Shown: positions 1 to 5,973 of the stretch, piece by piece
How the letters are laid out: each line of letters begins with the position of its first letter
How positions within the stretch are numbered: the stretch's first letter is position 1
Source: Eubacterium sp.
GTDB lineage: Bacteria > Bacillota_A > Clostridia > Lachnospirales > Lachnospiraceae
Length of the DNA stretch: 5,994 bases
NCBI GenBank assembly: GCA_023663915.1
Contig: JAMPGN010000239.1
Span: 1 to 5,994, forward strand
Direction of reading: 5' to 3'
Notes under the pieces: model-generated
Told to the model about the DNA's origin: nothing
Database searches by the model: none
The model's input: the letters and a program-made list of their open reading frames with translations, nothing else
Program-made: the position numbers and the translations under genes

Positions 1-2
1 AG

Positions 3-314
3 CAGAGAGAAAAGTATGGAATGACAGAGCAGGCTATCAAGGAAACAATCAGAATCTGCAAAGACAGAAATGTGTTAAGAGAATATTTAGAGCGCAAAGA
101 AACGGAGGTTGTAACAATAATGATGAGTTTATTTGATGACGAACGGATTATGAAAATTGCTTTGAAAAGCGAAAGGCATGAAGCTGATAGGGAAACAGCA
201 GAAAGAATGATAAAAATGGGGAAATTATCCCTTGAAGACATTGCTTTATGTGTTCCTTCCATTCCATTAGATGAATTAAAGGAAATTGAAGCAGATATTA
301 TGCAGTTAACATAA
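3..314 (+). CDS. Rpn-family PD-(D/E)XK nuclease/transposase-like protein, C-terminal part (5' truncated by window edge)
   Basis: The frame is open from base 3, upstream of the ATG at 21, and reads EKYGM then TEQAIKETIRICKDRNVL, so the gene starts before the window and the ATG at 21 is internal. The visible 104 residues resemble the C-terminal helical tail of Rpn/YhgA-like proteins (PD-(D/E)XK nuclease family transposase-like). That tail typically has an AI..CI....IL.E(F/Y)L stretch, a charged MM.L.DDE-like helix and a final MI..GKLSLE.IA segment before the stop. The nuclease core, which carries the catalytic Asp/Glu/Lys, would lie upstream and cannot be judged. Rpn proteins of this group are linked to RecA-independent recombination and DNA cleavage, often in multicopy, mobile-like families. 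Whether this copy is intact is unknown. It ends directly before methyltransferase debris. Family assignment is from recalled tail similarity only. Confidence 0.6.
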   Translation, partial: QREKYGMTEQAIKETIRICKDRNVLREYLERKETEVVTIMMSLFDDERIMKIALKSERHEADRETAERMIKMGKLSLEDIALCVPSIPLDELKEIEADIMQLT

Positions 315-319
315 TCAAG

Positions 320-742
320 GAACAATTTAATATCACAAGACTACAAAGAAAAATATCATATGGGCAACAAGCAGTTATGAACGATTCGGCGAACAACATG
401 CTGATGACAGGCAGATGATAGCAGAAGCATTGATGGGTCTTAATCCTATCATGCTGCAGCCAAGGATTATGAAAGCGATGGAACAGCAGCAGGAACGCAC
501 AAAAAGCCATGCAGAGGTTTTTACGCCAGCGTGGCTGGATGAAGCCAAGCGGCTGAAGCATATCTTTCAAGAGCAAGTTTACGGGCTTGCACCGACAGAG
601 ATTATCTATAAGATTGCGACAAACTTTATCATGGGATTTAATAGTAATATCACAATCACAGAGCATAATTTCAAACAGGCAGACGCCTTAGAATATGCGA
701 AGCAGGGAAACTTGGAACAGTTTTTGGATGAATTGTATGGGA
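320..742 (+). pseudogene. Decayed restriction-modification DNA methyltransferase, N-terminal fragment
   Basis: Two frames together read like the start of an Eco57I-like/type II restriction-modification methyltransferase. Bases 320-346 give EQFNITRLQ. After a shift in the A-rich run at 346-352, the next frame gives KNIIWATSSYERFGEQHADD and continues through LNPIMLQPRIMKAMEQQQ to AEVFTPAW (511-534). EVFTP is a conserved N-terminal motif of such enzymes. After AW the text jumps to LDEAKRLKHIF and GLAPTEIIYKIATNFIMGF without the expected N(N)xLID-type continuation, suggesting an internal deletion or a join of two methylase genes near 534. There is no NPPY catalytic motif or SAM-binding core. Recognisable sequence ends near LDELYG (741); the frame then runs into the next gene's leader and stops at 816. 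No in-frame ATG precedes the conserved N-terminus; the first is at 415. Almost certainly non-functional. Exact parent family is uncertain. Confidence 0.6.
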
Positions 743-754
743 GTCATGGAGAAT

Positions 755-2173
755 ATGAGAAAAAATGTACGATTTTACGTGATACTAACGGCGATCGGAG
801 CCATGATAGCTCTTAGCGGGTGTGGCAGTGGAGAAGCGGGGACTACCGGGCAGCCGGACGAGATTTCCGGGAAGCAGTCACAGGCGAAAGTTTCTTTAGA
901 TCAAACGATGGAGGAGTCGGAAGTCGAGGCAATCATATATACACTGCCTACCGAAGCGGAGGAGGCAAATGTGTACGTGGAACCCATTGAGAATTTGTCC
1001 GAGGATTTTATCAGAGGGGTGGATCTGTCCAGTGTCCTGGCAGAAGAAGAGAGTGGAGTGATCTATTACAATGAGGACGGGTTAGAGCAGGATATTTTCG
1101 AGACGTTGGCGGAGAACGGCGTCAATTATATCCGGGTGCGTGTCTGGAACGATCCTTATGATGAAAACGGCAACAGTTACGGCGGCGGTGGCAACGATAC
1201 GGCGGCAGCCGCCGAAATAGGCAGGAGAGCGGCGAAATACGGTATGAGGCTGTATGTGGATTATCATTATTCGGACTTTTGGGCGGACCCGAATAAACAG
1301 CAGTGCCCCAAGGCGTGGGAAGGCATGGAGATCGAAGCAAAATCCGAAGCGTTGAAACAGTTTACCGAGGAGAGTCTTATGCAGATCATCGATGCAGGCG
1401 GACGGGTAGGTATGGTACAGATTGGTAACGAGATCAATAACGGCATTGCGGGCGAGACGGATTGGACGAAGAGAGGACAGCTTCTGCAGGCAGGGGCTGC
1501 GGCGGTGCGGGAAGTTTCCGCGAAGACGGGCAATGAGATTAAGATTGCGGTGCATTTCACGGACGTGTCTGATCAGAAGGGCACGCTGGCGATTGCGGAG
1601 AAATTGAAAGAAAAAGAGATCGACTACGATATTTTTGCGGTGTCCTATTATCCATATTGGCATGGTACGATGGACAATTTGACAGATACACTCGTGAAAC
1701 TGTCCGAGACTTATGACAAAAAAGTGCTGGTGGCGGAGAACGCCTATCCGTATACTACAGGAGATGGCGACGGCGCTGCGAACAGTGTCGGGGAAGAGGA
1801 TCTGGTTTCCGGATATCCGGCGACCGTTCAAGGACAGGCGAATGAGATCCGGGATGTCTGCGCGGCGGTGGCGGCGGTAGGCGACGCGGGGCTGGGACTT
1901 TTCTATTGGGAGCCTGCATGGATTCCGGTAGGCGTATGGGAAGAAGGCGCAGCGGATGCCGATCAAGTACTTGCCTCCAATCAGCAAATATGGGAGCAGT
2001 ATGGTTCCGGATGGGCTTCGTCCTACGCGGCAGCATATGACCCGAAGGATGCGGGCGTATATTACGGCGGCAGCTCCTGGGACAATCAGGCACTTTTTGA
2101 CTATAATGGTCAACCATTGGAATCCTTGAAAACATTTCTGTACCTGCACTGTGGAACGATCGTGGAGGAGTAG
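755..2173 (+). CDS. GH53 arabinogalactan endo-beta-1,4-galactanase, lipoprotein
   Basis: Predicted to hydrolyse beta-1,4-galactan (pectin rhamnogalacturonan side chains) at the outer face of the membrane. Numbering is from the ATG at 755 (472 aa). Residues 1-23 form a lipoprotein signal: basic MRKNVRF, hydrophobic YVILTAIGAMIAL and lipobox LSGC with Cys23. An acidic linker of about 60 residues follows. The GH53 TIM barrel runs from about 85 (FIRGVDLSS) to about 445, with NYIRVRVWNDP and YVDYHYSDFWADP. QIGNEIN holds the probable acid/base Glu226, VAENAYPY the probable nucleophile Glu328, and FYWEPAWIP is near 383-391. A DGDGAAN loop at 337-343 has the D-x-D-x-x-x-N spacing I recall for the calcium site of bacterial GH53 enzymes, with Ala where His is usual. 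In-frame ATGs at 695 and 746 would put extra residues before the signal, so 755 is preferred. The Shine-Dalgarno is poor: GGAG only 3 bases from the ATG, or GGGAG 11 bases away. No carbohydrate-binding module is seen. Confidence 0.95.
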   Translation: MRKNVRFYVILTAIGAMIALSGCGSGEAGTTGQPDEISGKQSQAKVSLDQTMEESEVEAIIYTLPTEAEEANVYVEPIENLSEDFIRGVDLSSVLAEEESGVIYYNEDGLEQDIFETLAENGVNYIRVRVWNDPYDENGNSYGGGGNDTAAAAEIGRRAAKYGMRLYVDYHYSDFWADPNKQQCPKAWEGMEIEAKSEALKQFTEESLMQIIDAGGRVGMVQIGNEINNGIAGETDWTKRGQLLQAGAAAVREVSAKTGNEIKIAVHFTDVSDQKGTLAIAEKLKEKEIDYDIFAVSYYPYWHGTMDNLTDTLVKLSETYDKKVLVAENAYPYTTGDGDGAANSVGEEDLVSGYPATVQGQANEIRDVCAAVAAVGDAGLGLFYWEPAWIPVGVWEEGAADADQVLASNQQIWEQYGSGWASSYAAAYDPKDAGVYYGGSSWDNQALFDYNGQPLESLKTFLYLHCGTIVEE

Positions 2174-2240
2174 GTGGTGAATCGATCGGTCGTGGGGACG
2201 CTTGATGATTTCTATCGGTATCAGAAGTAGGAGCGCGTGA
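2174..2240. other. Convergent intergenic gap without a recognisable terminator
   Basis: These 67 bases separate the galactanase stop from the stop of the minus-strand permease. I see no GC-rich stem followed by a T run on either strand. The galactanase frame reopens after its TAG for 18 codons to a second stop at 2228-2230; I do not recognise that peptide. Transcription from the two sides may overlap here, or termination may be Rho-dependent. Confidence 0.5.
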
Positions 2241-3410
2241 TTATGTCCTATGTATTTTGCAATATCTGCGGTAGCCGCCAATTACACACAGTACAGCCAC
2301 GAGGATTGCAAGGGCAAGGATCACGCAGAACAAGTCAAATTTTATGCTTATCGCGTCAAGCTCTGATAGGATATCTTGATGAATTAGATAAAAGGGCGAC
2401 GCATAGAGCGACAGATGGATCATGAAGAGAATCCGGCTCAATACATAGAGAACCGAATAATCGATCGGGGACGACATCAAGACCTGATAAATACTGCGCA
2501 AAGCCATCAATGCAAGTATCGGCATCACCCAGCAGACTGTTGCTGCGCAGATGGAATGGAATGCACTGCGGCAGCGGGCTGACAGATATAGGGTGACGGC
2601 GCACAGTTCGAGTGTGGCTGACAGGCTGAGAAGAAAAGTTTTCGCTAGATGCACGCCGAAGGAATGTATCGGTTCACTGAAACCTAATACGAGCATAGCA
2701 AGGCAGCCCAGACTATCCAAACCAAATGTTATGCTGTATAGAACAAAACTAAAAACCGTGACGCACAGCCAGAGAAGGACGGACAGGGTAAATGCCGCAG
2801 CGACTTTGGCATGGGTATCTTTGGCGGGACCCTCCTTTGTGGTAAAGAGCAGAGGTTTTGTCCCGCTTTGTTCTTCGCCGGAAAAGACCGTGGCGACGAG
2901 ACAGAGGATGAGGATGCTGATTAGAATCATGCCTAAGAAATACCATTCGGGAAAAGAATCCCATCCCACATAGCATGCAAGATAGATATCCTGTCCTGCT
3001 GTAGTGCGGATATCACCGAGCAGTGTGTCGTCGATGGGGAGAACTTTCGTTGCAATCTGGTAGTTATCCCAATCATAATAGTATCCGTCCGAAGCATATG
3101 TCATGACGAACTGATTCAGAAAGTTGCTGTCTGCAAAACCATAGTGATCGACCATTCTCTGAGGGAATCCGTATTTGTCGGCGATCTGCTGCAATTTTTC
3201 ATTGGTGAGAATGCCTTTAAATTCTTCCGTGATCTGCTGATTCGCCCTGACTGCTTCGTAGCCGTGGTATTCCACGCCATTTATCGTTGATCTTTGTGCA
3301 TGAAGATTCTGAAAGAAAAGAAAGGACAGGATCGCAAATGTGCAGACGGTTCCCACGACAAAGAATTTTTTATGGCAAAGTTTATACAGTTCTGTTTTAT
3401 ATAAGCGCAT
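2241..3410 (-). CDS. ABC-2 type transporter permease with extracytoplasmic domain
   Basis: 389-residue membrane protein, the last gene of the minus-strand operon and the natural partner of the ATPase encoded just upstream. Helix 1 is at about 17-34. A soluble, presumably extracytoplasmic, segment of about 120 residues follows (36-155, rich in Tyr/Trp/Asp near 107-117). Further hydrophobic segments lie at about 157-175, 203-228, 252-277, 285-306, 320-343 and 358-378. After helix 2 comes FSGEEQSGTKPLLFTTKEG, which matches the cytoplasmic FSGE...GT..L..TSK.G signature common in ABC-2/NatB-like permeases. The start has an excellent Shine-Dalgarno (GGAGGG, complement of 3417-3422) 6 bases from the ATG. 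The gene is 71 bases downstream of the ATPase stop. Substrate unknown; relatives export peptides, lantibiotics, ions or drugs. Helix boundaries were judged by eye. Confidence 0.85.
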   Translation of the reverse strand: MRLYKTELYKLCHKKFFVVGTVCTFAILSFLFFQNLHAQRSTINGVEYHGYEAVRANQQITEEFKGILTNEKLQQIADKYGFPQRMVDHYGFADSNFLNQFVMTYASDGYYYDWDNYQIATKVLPIDDTLLGDIRTTAGQDIYLACYVGWDSFPEWYFLGMILISILILCLVATVFSGEEQSGTKPLLFTTKEGPAKDTHAKVAAAFTLSVLLWLCVTVFSFVLYSITFGLDSLGCLAMLVLGFSEPIHSFGVHLAKTFLLSLSATLELCAVTLYLSARCRSAFHSICAATVCWVMPILALMALRSIYQVLMSSPIDYSVLYVLSRILFMIHLSLYASPFYLIHQDILSELDAISIKFDLFCVILALAILVAVLCVIGGYRRYCKIHRT

Positions 3411-3416
3411 AGATTT

Positions 3417-3422
3417 CCCTCC
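3417..3422 (-). promoter_or_regulatory. Shine-Dalgarno of the ABC permease
   Basis: Minus-strand GGAGGG sits 6 bases before the ATG at 3410. It is one of the strongest ribosome binding sites in the window and lets the permease be translated independently across the 71-base gap after the ATPase. The gap itself holds no gene and no clear hairpin with a T run, so read-through from the ATPase is expected. Confidence 0.75.
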
Positions 3423-3481
3423 ACATTTTTCAACTTATTTTTTAACCGTGAACCAGTGCATAGCAAAGCCAGGATGGGACA

Positions 3482-4366
3482 TCACCGGTCAGACAGCGAA
3501 TAGTTTTTCCTGGTAAAAAACAGATAGGCGTCTTCCAGCGTCACCTCCACAGTTATAGCGTTATCTGTTGGTTTTTCTGCAGAGACAATGCGCAGTTCCA
3601 CCTGATCGGCATGATTCCTTAAGTTGCTTATCACAAACTGTCTGCCAAGCTCCTCGGCAAGGCGCTCCGGCACGGTGCACTTCCACACACATCCTTCCGC
3701 TTCCTTGAGAATTTCCGCCTCTTCCCCGATATGCATGATCTGACCGTCCTTCATAATCATGATCTGATCTGCGATGTACTCCACGTCGGAGACGATATGG
3801 GTCGATAGGATCACGAGTCGGTTTTTGCCAAGGGAGCTGATGATGTTACGGAAGCGCACGCGCTCTCCGGGATCTAAGCCGGAAGTCGGCTCGTCCAGGA
3901 CGAGAATTTCGGGATCGTTTAAAAGCGCCTGTGCAATACCGACCCTGCGCAGCATACCGCCGGAAAAGGTTTTGAGTTTATTCTTTTGTACATCGGCAAG
4001 GTCTACCATTTCGAGTAGTTCATCGATTCGGCTGCGGGCATATTCTTCCGGGAGCGCCTTGAGCGCCGCCATATAATTTAGGAAGCGAAGCGCGCTGAAA
4101 TCGCTGTAATAGCCGAAATCCTGTGGAAGATAACCTAAAAGCCGCCGATACTCACCGCCCATCTGCATGATTGGTATGCCGTCGCAGCAAATCGTGCCCT
4201 GCGTAGGTTTTAGGATGCCGCACAGCATGCGCATGAGTGTAGTCTTTCCGGCGCCGTTTTCGCCTAAAAGCCCATAAACACCGTGACCGAAACAGACATT
4301 GATGCCTTGTACGGCAGTTTTGTTTTTAAATGTTTTGCATACTTCTGTCAGTTCTAATTCGTGCAT
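3482..4366 (-). CDS. ABC transporter ATP-binding protein
   Basis: 294-residue nucleotide-binding subunit that should power the neighbouring permease. All ABC motifs are present: Walker A GENGAGKT (35-42), Q-loop Gln82 in GYLPQDFG, a signature of the variant form FSGGM (134-138) followed by LRRVGIAQAL, Walker B ILVLDEP (154-160) with catalytic Glu159, D-loop SGLDP (162-166) and H-loop His190 in STHIVSDVE. After residue 215 an extension of about 75 residues ends in VEVTLEDAYLFF, the C-terminal style of the NatA/BcrA/EcsA-like branch of ABC-2 exporter ATPases. The ATG at 4366 lies inside the end of the membrane-protein gene (13-base overlap) and has Shine-Dalgarno AAAGGAG 7 bases upstream, so translational coupling is likely. 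Nothing appears missing; expected to be active. The transported compound cannot be inferred. Confidence 0.95.
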   Translation of the reverse strand: MHELELTEVCKTFKNKTAVQGINVCFGHGVYGLLGENGAGKTTLMRMLCGILKPTQGTICCDGIPIMQMGGEYRRLLGYLPQDFGYYSDFSALRFLNYMAALKALPEEYARSRIDELLEMVDLADVQKNKLKTFSGGMLRRVGIAQALLNDPEILVLDEPTSGLDPGERVRFRNIISSLGKNRLVILSTHIVSDVEYIADQIMIMKDGQIMHIGEEAEILKEAEGCVWKCTVPERLAEELGRQFVISNLRNHADQVELRIVSAEKPTDNAITVEVTLEDAYLFFTRKNYSLSDR

Positions 4367-5175
4367 AAGATTTCTCCTTTACTGATTTCTCTGAAAAGCG
4401 TGTTAATCTGTATTCCGAGTATGACTGCGCCTAATACCAGGGCGATCATCCAAAGAAAAAGCGCGGATTCCGTATAGAGGCGGGGCATGGATGCCAGTAC
4501 AATATAGAATACAGAGCAAAAAGCCCCGACCGCCGCAACCAGCCATACGTTGCGCCTGCCGGTTTCGGTCAAAAGTACACCCAGGCAGATACACTGTGTA
4601 AAGATGAACGGAACCAGAATGTACAGCCCGATCTGTATAAGACGCATTTTCCATTGGAATCCTACAAAAAGGATTCCTGCGGTGAGGGCGATCAAATTAA
4701 GGATGCCGGAACGGATCAGCTCGAAAGCTGCTAACTGTCTGACATTGAAAAAGCAGCTCTCGCTAAGCTCGGAAAGTTTTGCGAAACAGACTCTGCCGAT
4801 TTCTATTACGGAGAGTGACCCCAGTACACCGGAGAGTATCATAGAGGATACAACCATAAAAGCATTATCGACATTACGTATATGCATAAATGCCATCAGC
4901 AGAAGCATGAGAGCACAGCAAGACAGATGGAAAACGATCGCGCTTCTGTCTGCATAACGTAACTGGTTCTGCCAGATTTTCCGTTTACTGTAGATGAGGC
5001 GGACTTCCTTGTGCTCAATTTCTCTGCGCAAAGTCTGTAACGTATTGGCTCTGCGTTTGGGGTTGATTACAAGACAGGCATCCGCAGATGCAAAGAGAGC
5101 CTTGAGATTTGCTGACTCCCTTGTGTCGGAGCGAAGAAATAATTTTTTGTTTCTCATGATTTTGTTAGGATTCAT
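4354..5175 (-). CDS. Six-helix membrane protein, candidate sigma-factor regulator linked to ABC transporter
   Basis: Not recognised as a named family. It is 273 residues long. The first 75 or so are soluble and strongly basic, with many Arg/Lys around 39-75. Six hydrophobic segments follow at about 79-96, 104-125, 150-172, 178-200, 209-229 and 236-256, with a short Lys/Glu-containing tail. By the positive-inside rule the basic N-terminus should be cytoplasmic. The gene starts within the sigma-factor gene (11-base overlap, Shine-Dalgarno GGAGG 6 bases before the ATG) and itself overlaps the ATPase start by 13 bases. Position directly after an ECF sigma gene is where anti-sigma factors usually lie, and the N-terminal cytoplasmic arm could bind sigma. 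However, there is no HxxxCxxC zinc anti-sigma motif. It could instead be an accessory subunit of the ABC transporter. I recall similar unnamed proteins between sigma and ABC genes in Lachnospiraceae. Function is inference. Confidence 0.8.
   Translation of the reverse strand: MNPNKIMRNKKLFLRSDTRESANLKALFASADACLVINPKRRANTLQTLRREIEHKEVRLIYSKRKIWQNQLRYADRSAIVFHLSCCALMLLLMAFMHIRNVDNAFMVVSSMILSGVLGSLSVIEIGRVCFAKLSELSESCFFNVRQLAAFELIRSGILNLIALTAGILFVGFQWKMRLIQIGLYILVPFIFTQCICLGVLLTETGRRNVWLVAAVGAFCSVFYIVLASMPRLYTESALFLWMIALVLGAVILGIQINTLFREISKGEILCTN
4373..4379 (-). promoter_or_regulatory. Shine-Dalgarno of the ABC ATPase
   Basis: Minus-strand AAGGAGA, with GGAG ending 7 bases before the ATG at 4366, lies within the last codons of the membrane-protein gene. 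It fixes the ATPase start and supports coupled translation across the 13-base overlap. Confidence 0.75.
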
Positions 5176-5686
5176 CCGTCGCCTCCATCATTTTCTTTAA
5201 ACTTTTCACGCCTAATCGAAACCTTGATTTCACGGTCGAAAGATTACATCCTAACATTCCCGCAATCTCGTGAAATCGTAGTTCTTCGTAGATTCTTAAG
5301 ATAATGATTTCCCGCTGGTTTACGGGAAGCTGTTGTAATGCCTGCCACAAAACCAACCGATTTTCGAGATTGGCAAGCCTCGTATCTTCCGCACCCATGT
5401 AGGAATCGTCCTCCATACAGCAGGTATCCTGCCGGTGGTGAAAATAGTCTCGACACAGATTGCGGGCGATAATGAGCAGGTAGCCTTTGAGATTTCGGTA
5501 TTCGTAGGAATCTACATATTTTATGAACCGCAGAAACACTTCCTGCGTGATATCGTAAGAGTCCGTTTCCTGACCCGTCAGATACAGGCAGAAGCGGTAG
5601 ATCTCGTCATAGTATCTGTCTGCGATCTCATTCAGCGCTTCCTTGCTTCCGTTATGAACTTTGCGGATTAGTTCTTTGTCGGTCAC
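5165..5686 (-). CDS. ECF-type RNA polymerase sigma-70 family factor
   Basis: Group 4 (extracytoplasmic function) sigma factor that directs RNA polymerase to a small regulon, probably including its own operon. Numbering is from the GTG at 5686 (173 aa). Region sigma2 spans about 14-84, with the core-binding/-10 recognition stretch YDITQEVFLRFIKYVDSY (44-61) and the ensuing LKGYLLIIARNLCRDYF. Region sigma4 spans about 112-164, with LPVNQREIIILRIYEEL and helix-turn-helix FHEIAGMLGCNLSTVKSRF (138-156). Nothing resembling sigma3 is present, as expected. The frame is also open to a GTG at 5758, adding 24 residues. I prefer 5686 because AAAGGA lies 7 bases upstream and MTDKELIRKVHNGSKEAL is the usual ECF N-terminus. 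The 5758 GTG has no Shine-Dalgarno and sits about 10 bases after a predicted transcription start. First gene of the operon. The interdomain linker carries an unusual HH....CC cluster. Confidence 0.92.
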   Translation of the reverse strand: MTDKELIRKVHNGSKEALNEIADRYYDEIYRFCLYLTGQETDSYDITQEVFLRFIKYVDSYEYRNLKGYLLIIARNLCRDYFHHRQDTCCMEDDSYMGAEDTRLANLENRLVLWQALQQLPVNQREIIILRIYEELRFHEIAGMLGCNLSTVKSRFRLGVKSLKKMMEATDES

Positions 5687-5693
5687 TTGTTTA

Positions 5694-5699
5694 TCCTTT
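5694..5699 (-). promoter_or_regulatory. Shine-Dalgarno supporting the sigma-factor start at 5686
   Basis: Minus-strand AAAGGA followed by 7 bases and a GTG at 5686. This site decides between the two possible GTG starts of the sigma gene in favour of the shorter protein. Confidence 0.55.
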
Positions 5700-5774
5700 G
5701 CTTTCTTAATATAATATCGTGCTGGGTCTTCTAAGAGATCATTCTTTGTACCTGACACTTAAATAACTGTTCTT

Positions 5775-5780
5775 ATTATA
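5775..5780 (-). promoter_or_regulatory. Candidate -10 element of the sigma/ABC operon
   Basis: A perfect minus-strand TATAAT preceded by TTTTG lies 89 bases before the preferred sigma start. The -35 position about 17 bases upstream is poor (TTCCCC), so activation or an ECF-type contact may be needed. A second weak pair further upstream is TTGTGT, 17 bases, TATACG (about 5840-5868). I see no convincing GGAAC/CGTC-type ECF autoregulatory promoter. Confidence 0.4.
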
Positions 5781-5872
5781 CAAAAGATTAACTGGAGGGG
5801 AAATTTTTTTGTTATAGGGTTCGGGTGTTAAAAGTTCTATCGTATAAGTTGTGAAGGCAGATTACACAAAAT

Positions 5873-5889
5873 GTCCGCTCGTGTCGGAC
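5873..5889. repeat. Inverted repeat GTCCG / CGGAC
   Basis: A 5-base perfect stem (5873-5877 with 5885-5889) around a 7-base loop. It is immediately followed by a second, longer hairpin that reuses the same TCGGA/TCCGA words. No T run follows on either strand, so it is not a standard terminator. Confidence 0.4.
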
Positions 5890-5890
5890 T

Positions 5891-5920
5891 TCGGAATATG
5901 GATTTTCTAAAATGTTCCGA
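5891..5920. repeat. Inverted repeat, 9-base stem
   Basis: TCGGAATAT (5891-5899) pairs with ATGTTCCGA (5912-5920) with one G-T wobble around a 12-base loop. It stands one base from the preceding hairpin and about 110 bases upstream of the candidate sigma-operon -10. It could be an operator, an RNA structure or part of a dispersed repeat. Confidence 0.45.
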
Positions 5921-5955
5921 TACAGGGTTGTGAATGGTGAACGAAACCGCCCTCT

Positions 5956-5973
5956 ATGCGCGTCCATGCGCAT
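5956..5973. repeat. Inverted repeat ATGCGC / GCGCAT
   Basis: A perfect 6-base stem (5956-5961 with 5968-5973) around a 6-base loop, followed by two CGGG words separated by CTTTT near the window edge. There is no T run, so it is not a clear terminator. It is the third hairpin in about 100 bases. Confidence 0.4.

Noticed and set aside
298..666. 122-codon minus-strand open frame
   Set aside because: It lies opposite the methyltransferase remnant, whose sense frame carries recognisable conserved text; no ribosome binding site or domain is seen.
695..754. Longer galactanase starting at the ATG at 695
   Set aside because: The extra 20 residues would precede a standard lipoprotein signal peptide and are encoded by methylase-remnant sequence in another frame.
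2174..2230. In-frame continuation after the galactanase TAG (18 codons to a second stop)
   Set aside because: Considered as stop read-through or a nonsense-truncated C-terminus, but the GH53 domain is already complete and the peptide is not recognisable.
1082..2281. 399-codon open frame on the minus strand opposite the galactanase
   Set aside because: It is antisense to a gene with clear GH53 motifs, is rich in Arg/His/Ile as expected for the mirror of G-rich codons, has no recognisable domain and overlaps the permease end.
2551..2973. 140-codon plus-strand open frame
   Set aside because: It is antisense to the ABC-2 permease, with Arg/Ser-rich text and no domain.
3411..3481. Possible attenuator or terminator between ABC ATPase and permease
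   Set aside because: Minus-strand GGTTCACGGTTAAAAAAT looks terminator-like by its A run, but the stem is imperfect and there is no T run on the transcribed strand.
4550..4957. 135-codon plus-strand open frame
   Set aside because: It is antisense to the six-helix membrane protein, which has a good ribosome binding site and operon position; this frame has neither.
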